Program-made: the position numbers and the translations under genes | Notes under the pieces: model-generated | What the model was told of the DNA's origin: nothing | Databases searched by the model: none | Seen by the model: the letters and a program-made list of their open reading frames with translations, nothing else | Part shown: positions 10,805 to 64,000 of the stretch, piece by piece | Layout of the letters: every line of letters begins with the position of its first letter | Numbering within the stretch: the first letter of the stretch is position 1 | Source of the DNA: Blastomussa wellsi | Taxonomy: Eukaryota; Cnidaria; Anthozoa; Scleractinia; Plerogyridae | Length of the DNA: 64,000 nt | Assembly (NCBI GenBank): GCA_947652115.1 | Contig: OX393562.1 | Location: 17,126,434 to 17,190,433 of the forward strand | Direction: 5' to 3'

Positions 10805-11250
10805 GTTTAACAAAGTAATGGGAAATTTATAGTCCGAAATTTGACTACATTCAAAACGGTGAAATGATTTTGAAATTTTGGTTGATCCTGTGTCATAAAC
10901 CCTTAGACCAAGTCAGTGGATTAAAGACCACATGAAGGCTGTGCGATTCCTCGTTCGACTCTCTCGTTCCGCCACTTCGACTAGGTCACCTGAAGATGTG
11001 TTAGACTGTGAAAGATTTGTGTGGTGAAAGAGCTGTGGTGAAAAGCTGAAATGGTCGCCAAAATGGGAGATTTGCCGTCAAATTCAACTAAGTACTGGAA
11101 AATTTCTAGTCCGAAGCATAAAACTTGAGATCAAGTCAGTGGATTAACGACGTCCACGTCAACGCTGTGCTATACCTCGTTCGACTCGACTCTCCTTCCG
11201 CCACTTCGACTAGGTCACCGAAAGATGTGTTAGAGTGTGAAATTATTTTT
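10805..11250 (+). repeat. Local tandem duplication, unit about 230 bp
   Basis: 10805-11020 and 11085-11250 share, in the same order, a block with AATTTATAGTCCGAA / AATTTCTAGTCCGAA, then CAAGTCAGTGGATTAA, then CCGCCACTTCGACTAGGTCA, then AAGATGTGTTAGA. Confidence 0.75.
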
Positions 11251-13841
11251 AACTGGCCACTCTGGGAAGAATTATATCAAGGCTTGATGGACGGCTTTTT
11301 TGGATGTATCTAAAGCGTTATGAAAGGGATTGTATTCGCGCCGCGACTGCATTCGACAACATAAATTTTCCCGCCGTGCTTGAGCTTGAGCATGACTAAA
11401 GACGAAGTATGTGCCATTTGCGCAGTGGCCCGATGTAGCCTTTTCGACGATTGGAGAAGGTATTTACCGTTGACTTTTTATTTAGTCGTTTTCTTCAAAA
11501 AAGTTATGGTCAACCGATGAGCCAGATAAGCGTTGTCTTTGTTTATGTGCCCAACTTTTGTATGGCTCGGCAAGAAGTTAAGCCTATACTCAAGTTTATC
11601 GTCAGTTTGTTTGTGAAGAAGGTTTTCAGGATTTCTGTGTTGTACCCATTCTTATAGTAAATTACATTTTAATTTCCCCTCAATTTCAAAAATAGATTCA
11701 AATGAAATTTACCCGAAAGCTAGGCTTACAATTTAAACGTTGTAAAAAGGTTTTTTCTCAGACTACCATTGTAAACAGGGGCCACAAACCAGAAGCGTAT
11801 AACACGTTGTAAAACTGCCAAATCTATTAAAACAGTTATTTGCTAATCTTTCTTTGTTTTTTTTTCCGACTGTTCTTCGGTCGGTTTTGACATAAACTTA
11901 AGTACTTCACGTCTTCAGAGTTATTAAGTTTAGGTACTTTCCGCGTTTAGCGCGCACGTACACGAACTCGCACAAACAGCCGTGATTTTAAAACTTTTCT
12001 CCGTTTCTGCCTAATCTTTGACATAAAATTGTTAGCTCTATAAAAATTGAATTAAATTATGTGAACCCCCATGCATTACAACCACTGTGAAAACGTTTTT
12101 TGTAGTACAGTAATTTTTCAGATACAACAAAATGTTTCGCCACTCAAATTAAACTTATGTGTCGGAATCGTGTAATTTCTAAGGGTAATCCATTTGAAAG
12201 CACGAACTGTTCCAGTATTTGTTTATGCGCAACTATTTTTCTTAGGCCAATACTTTGAATAATGGCTTTATTGTACACTTTGTTATGATTGTAATAGGGA
12301 ATTTAGTTCATGGACAGTATAAAATAAAGTTTTGATGTCTGTGCGAATGAAGGTAACGTGTTAAGTTTTAAGTTCCGGTTGAAAATAAAGTAATCATTTA
12401 TTCAGTCACTCTTTACGATACGTTTTTAACCTTCAAATATCGTATTTAGTAAAATTTCTGAGCTTGCATCGGTTGCCTTAAGCAACTTAAACTGATTCAT
12501 TTAATGTTAGCATTAATTTGATTTCATTCGCATTGCTGCAACTTCTAGTTTAAGTTTTATAATTTCAAGAGTATTAAACAACACTTTTTAGGTGGGAGGG
12601 TGGGAAGTGCATTTAAGTGTACCACAAACGCGCTTATTTTTTTGTTTTGTTTTTTAACAAACAGCAATAACTATCTGTATCAACTTACCTCTCAAGTAAA
12701 CATTGTCCCTGAGCAGACAGCAGCCATAAAAAAAAACAATAATAATTAAAAAATCTCGTCAAAAGTTCCGTTTGAAGAAAATGCAAGTCCAGTCCGTTGT
12801 CCAGTCCTTGGATTTTTTTTTCTGGCTAATCTTTGTGGCGCGGCGTCGCAGTGAACAAAAAGCGCGCGAAATTATAGCCTCGTTTTCGTTCTCTCCTCCA
12901 GGCCCTCTCCTCTGAAAAAAATCTTAAGAATCGATCACCTCCTAAACCAATCAAAATTTTAAAAAACTGACAATGCCTTCATTAAGAGCATACATTCAGG
13001 CCTTTGGCAAAATTTTCTTTCGTTGCTAGCTCAAATGGTCGTTGACCAGGAAGCTGACAAACTTTTCAGCTAGATTTTCTACTGCCGCACTTTTTTAGGA
13101 AAAAGTAATAATGGCCATTTTTTAAAACACTATTTATTAAACTCTAACTTCGCTTAAAAATATTCTTGGAGAAAGGTTCTAGTAAACTTTAAAAGCAAAT
13201 ATTAAACTTCGATCCGTTCTGGTCACGTGACCGATGACGTCACAGCATTAGAAAGGACAAAAATGTATATTTCATAAAAATATCTACCAATACCCAAATT
13301 TTTGTTTCCTCGCGTTTAACGCAACGCGAGATAGCACTTGTACCCAGACTCCCACTTTTTGAAAAATTGTGCATAGCCCCCTTAATATTTATATTTTGTT
13401 CGGTACCCGGGCAGTCCGAAATGGCTCACACCATTGTGCTTCAAACCACGTTGACTGCTTTTTCAATAACAAAATAATTTTGTCACAGTGAGCAAAAACG
13501 CACTTGTGAGCAAAGTCACGTGACCAATGACGTCATCGCCCTTAGTCTTGTACAATAATTAGTTTATGGTAAGACTTATTTCTAGACAACGTGGGGGTCT
13601 TGCTGCCCTCAAACTGACCAAGTTATTTGGGATTGACGATTTTCTAGCTGCAAAGGATTCTGGGAAGGTTCTTATTATAATTATATATTGTTATTTAATT
13701 ATTATTATTATTATTTTAACAAAACAAAGTTAATTTACAAGACTAAGACTATACACCTTTGAATGTTTGACTATAAAAGATTAAATGGGTAACGTCAGAA
13801 ATAGGGAGTTTCCGTTTAGACGTGATGGGCTTTATGTCTTT

Positions 13842-14020
13842 ATTGACCATTTTCGCGTTGCCCATACTACATCTTGTTTCCCCCCCCAAAATTTTGCATA
13901 ACCTTTGTTTCCCAATTCTCCTGGGTATTACAGTCGTCCCAAGAGACTCTGAAGACAATGCTTATGAGAAATTTTGGGGGGTAAACAAGGTGTATTATGG
14001 GCAATGCGAAAATGGTCAAT
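13842..14020. mobile_element. Inverted-repeat (MITE-like) element, 179 bp
   Basis: The 25 bp termini are near-perfect inverted copies (ATTGACCATTTTCGCGTTGC at the left, its complement at the right). Copy A has the flanking sequence without the element, so it inserted after the duplication or was cleanly lost from copy A. Confidence 0.85.
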
Positions 14021-14306
14021 GTTGATGTTATTGCTCACAAAGTGAGTGTTTTTATTTCCAGATTGACTGTAAGTGGCCGAGGCGTAAATTGTCCAGACAC
14101 AAATTTTTAACCAGTGTTATTTGCACTTAGTTATAGATTGACTGATTTTATATCACTTATGTACAATTTTTCTCGTCCTACTATCTACTGCTACTGCTAC
14201 TGCTACTACTACTACATGCATTTTCATGTAGGACGAAGATAAAACGACGTAGGTATACTATTTTGGACAAAATGTCCTGGGATGAAGAGGATTATTTTCT
14301 TATTTT

Positions 14307-15890
14307 AACCAAAAAACAACAGCTCACCAAGAGCGCTTATAACAATTGCGTTTATAATGATCTATGGAGTGGCGAGATAGTCGCATCTAAATTAAACTGA
14401 AATAAATAATTGAGTTTAAATCCCTTAAATCGTGAGGTGATCTTAAGGTTATTACATTTTGCATTATTGCATTGTGCGTTAGAAAATTTATTACATTTTT
14501 CGCTAAAAAGTTATTACATTTTGCATCAACTACTTTATTACAATTTGTGTCAATGTTATTACAGTTTGCGTCAATGTTATTACATTTTGCAGCGATTGTT
14601 ATTAGATTTCGCGGCGTAACAATCCCACAATGCACTGCGCACCTTAACCCCGCCGCAACACTTCTGCTCCGTTCCGCGGGCAAAGTTGTAAATTCTGCTT
14701 ATATTGTATTATCACATACAGGAACTGGGTACGTAGGAACTGGGCATAACAACCGCCACTCCGTTGCGCTATGAAACAATTAGCTATCGCAGACGGCAAG
14801 GCAGTGTTCAATCTTCTTTTAGTTTTCATAATTTCGTTGCTTGAACATATAAATCACACACGAAACACGTCCTAATTTTCTGAGAATTTTTAAAGGTACA
14901 TATTATTTTTAATTTTAGAGGTACATATTCGAAAAAGTATAAATGACGCAAGTATTGGCTAGTTAACATATAAGACTCCAGTCTCCCCAGACAAGGTGTT
15001 TGCCGCACAAATTTGGCCCGTCAGAACTGATTTTCCTTTAAAACAGCTACAGTCCAAAATGCTTTTGTAATTCCAAATTGGCAAATTGCACACCGTTTCC
15101 GAACGTCCACTTCAAATGCCAGTCGATATATATCCCGAACATTACTCATACCCAGATGATGGTCTCAGTGAACTTTTGAGTCGTTTCAGTTTGAAAAATT
15201 ATATCCATTTTATGCAAAAGATTTAAAAGTTTACGTGCGCTACAGCATGAAACCAGGCGATTTAGCGGAAGAGCGCGCGATTAGCGTGACTGTTATTTCA
15301 AAACAGCACAGGAAGTTTTTTATGACCTCAGGCCCCGAAATGCGCCATATAGAAAACTTTACGTTGTTTAAGAAAAAGCTGTGTTTATCTAAGTCTGACC
15401 TGTTTGGTTAATCTGTGAACTTCAATTAGACAGTTTTACTTAGCGCGACATAAGTATTTTGACTTTTCTTCTTGTAATTAAAGGCTCGTACTGATAATTT
15501 TAAAGAAATACATCGAGATGATGAATATGTTAAAACGAAACTTGCACCCACGATTTCTGTTTCACTCGTAGGAGGACAATCAAAATGACCTATTCCAAGC
15601 AGACAAACTGAACATCGAGTGATAGTGAAAGAAAAAAAACGTAAAATATAGCAAAAGGAAAAACATATCAATGACCTTGGTTCAAAGATACCAAAAACTT
15701 TGTGTATATACGATATAATTATGAAAATTACCTGAAGTTATTATTCTGGGAAGTTGTTCTTGTTAATTGAATGCGATGCCTTCATAGATCACCCTCGTAA
15801 CAGTGCAGTGTGGAAAGAATGTAGCATTATTTTGAACCAAATTTCCATTTTTGTTGTATGGAGTCTTTTTTAATTCTTTCACAAGATAGG
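14307..15890. other. Insertion of about 1.6 kb in copy B
   Basis: Absent from copy A at about 5413. It carries a reverse-oriented GCAAAATGTAATA array at its left end (14445-14625). The rest is AT-rich with no recognised gene. Confidence 0.55.
14445..14625 (-). repeat. Reverse-oriented GCAAAATGTAATAAC-type array
   Basis: Read on the minus strand it has the same units as 4257-4442, including the terminal TTACGCCGC. It makes a repetitive chance frame rich in CNNID, which is not a protein. Confidence 0.75.
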
Positions 15891-16233
15891 CAACGAACTT
15901 ACACCGAGATAAACGCTACACCCTTCGACTTTTGAAAATATAAATTTGATGCACATATATCACGATCGCACCTCTTCTTCAGTTATTACAATAAGGGAAA
16001 ATTAAAAGCGTGATTTTAAGTTCCAATTATGTTAATAAGGACAGATGATTGACGGTGTCGGATAAATATATTAAGGTTTACAAATAGCTGCCTTGCTTAG
16101 AAGCTAGGTGGGGCCAACTCCAAATCGGCCCGCTTTCACCGTTCACGCGAGTTCCCATGTCTTCATTGAAAAACTACGAATTTCTTCGGTACTGATAAGC
16201 ATTAAGCGTAAGCATCAAGCTTGAATTACCAAC

Positions 16234-63339
<47,106 letters not shown>

Positions 63340-64000
63340 GTAAGATTGTCTTTTATTTAAATCGAAAATTTTAAGTGGAGAGACCCTTAACTACAAAACG
63401 GTTGCTATAGATAACTTCTAACCTTGGGTTCCCTTTCAATTCTGGAATTAATTTTTTGTTTCACCCTTGGCAGTTGTTACCATATCTGGAAAGTCGCATG
63501 ACCAGAAAATGGAAACTTCATGAAAAGAAGGCATGAAATGCCAGAATGAACCTTTTAACGCAAATTGCTCGTGGAAATCAGGGCTGCTTCCCGATTTACT
63601 TCAAAGGAAATGTTGGAAGCTTCGGATGAACAGAAATTTTCCGCGAAGTCCGTTCGGACATTGTGGTCTACGTTTTTACGTATCCTTCCATTCCAGTTTG
63701 TGCAGACCTGACCGTCGGAAAAAATTTCCGTTTGGATATTTCTCCTGTTTCCAGTCTCCATCAAGAAAAAAACATAACGGAAAACTGAATTATAAATGTA
63801 CCTTATAAGCGCCATCTCTTTCGGTCGGTTTGCTGATTTTGGAACGCGGGATTAGATGGCTTCCCACGAGTCCCACAACATTTAGTGCCGCACCCATAAC
63901 AAAAAGCGCTCAACCAAGTAGTGACCCCTGGTAGAACCTGGAGACGAGGCAGTCAGAGATGCCATCACGATTGCTGATATTTTTAGCCAATAGAATTGGG
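63340..64000 (+). other. Ferlin intron 51 (start), no exon recognised
   Basis: After the donor at 63340 no further ferlin-like exon appears before the window ends. Confidence 0.5.

Larger units (their letters stand above)
9858..13747. other. Insertion of about 3.9 kb in copy B, no genes seen
   Basis: Absent from copy A. Contains an ATT triplet run (about 9886-9934), a GA run (10519-10542), a local duplication (10805-11250), and AT-rich sequence with no credible coding exon. A second short ATT run sits near its right end (13690-13720). Confidence 0.6.

Noticed and set aside
14387..14774. Open frames of 98-100 codons with repeated CNNID or LLHFA motifs
   Set aside because: They are translations of the GCAAAATGTAATAAC-type array, not proteins.
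14690..14790. Possible tRNA-like stretch with repeated GGAACTGGG
   Set aside because: No acceptor pairing or T-loop could be found by eye.

Overview
This is a eukaryotic window, very probably from an anthozoan cnidarian and most likely a stony coral. The signs are many short exons with GT-AG introns, AT-rich introns full of small foldback elements, proteins of animal families, and receptor genes of a style common in corals. The species assignment is inference; no organism-specific marker was seen.

Layout. At the left edge, on the minus strand, are the first five exons of an NHLRC2 orthologue (thioredoxin-like domain followed by NHL repeats); the gene runs off the window to the left. Head-to-head with it, on the plus strand, a single large ferlin gene (type I, dysferlin/myoferlin-like, with DysF domains) fills almost all the rest, from its first exon at 16234-16327 to 63339. 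It leaves the window before the C2F domain and the membrane anchor. I could place 51 consecutive exons by splice sites, reading phase and protein similarity. They give 1707 codons in one unbroken phase.

The shared upstream region of NHLRC2 and ferlin has been duplicated. Copy A (about 3530-6345) holds the real NHLRC2 5' end and a spare ferlin exon 1 (5789-5882). Copy B (about 8845-16795) holds a broken NHLRC2 fragment, later insertions, and the ferlin exon 1 nearest the rest of the gene.

The ferlin introns host antisense rhodopsin-type receptor sequences: an intact single-exon receptor at 43851-44846 and decayed copies between 36627 and 40730. The 6.8 kb intron with the decayed copies is also where the exon for the first half of the FerB domain should be; I could not find that exon. 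The introns also carry several terminal-inverted-repeat elements, tandem repeats, and three copies of a retroelement-like sequence. Each of those copies is flanked by a 13-17 bp target duplication and carries a hammerhead-ribozyme-like core.

Functionally, ferlin is a tail-anchored, calcium-responsive membrane fusion and repair protein. NHLRC2 is an unrelated protein of the thioredoxin/NHL class. Their only visible link is the divergent promoter region.
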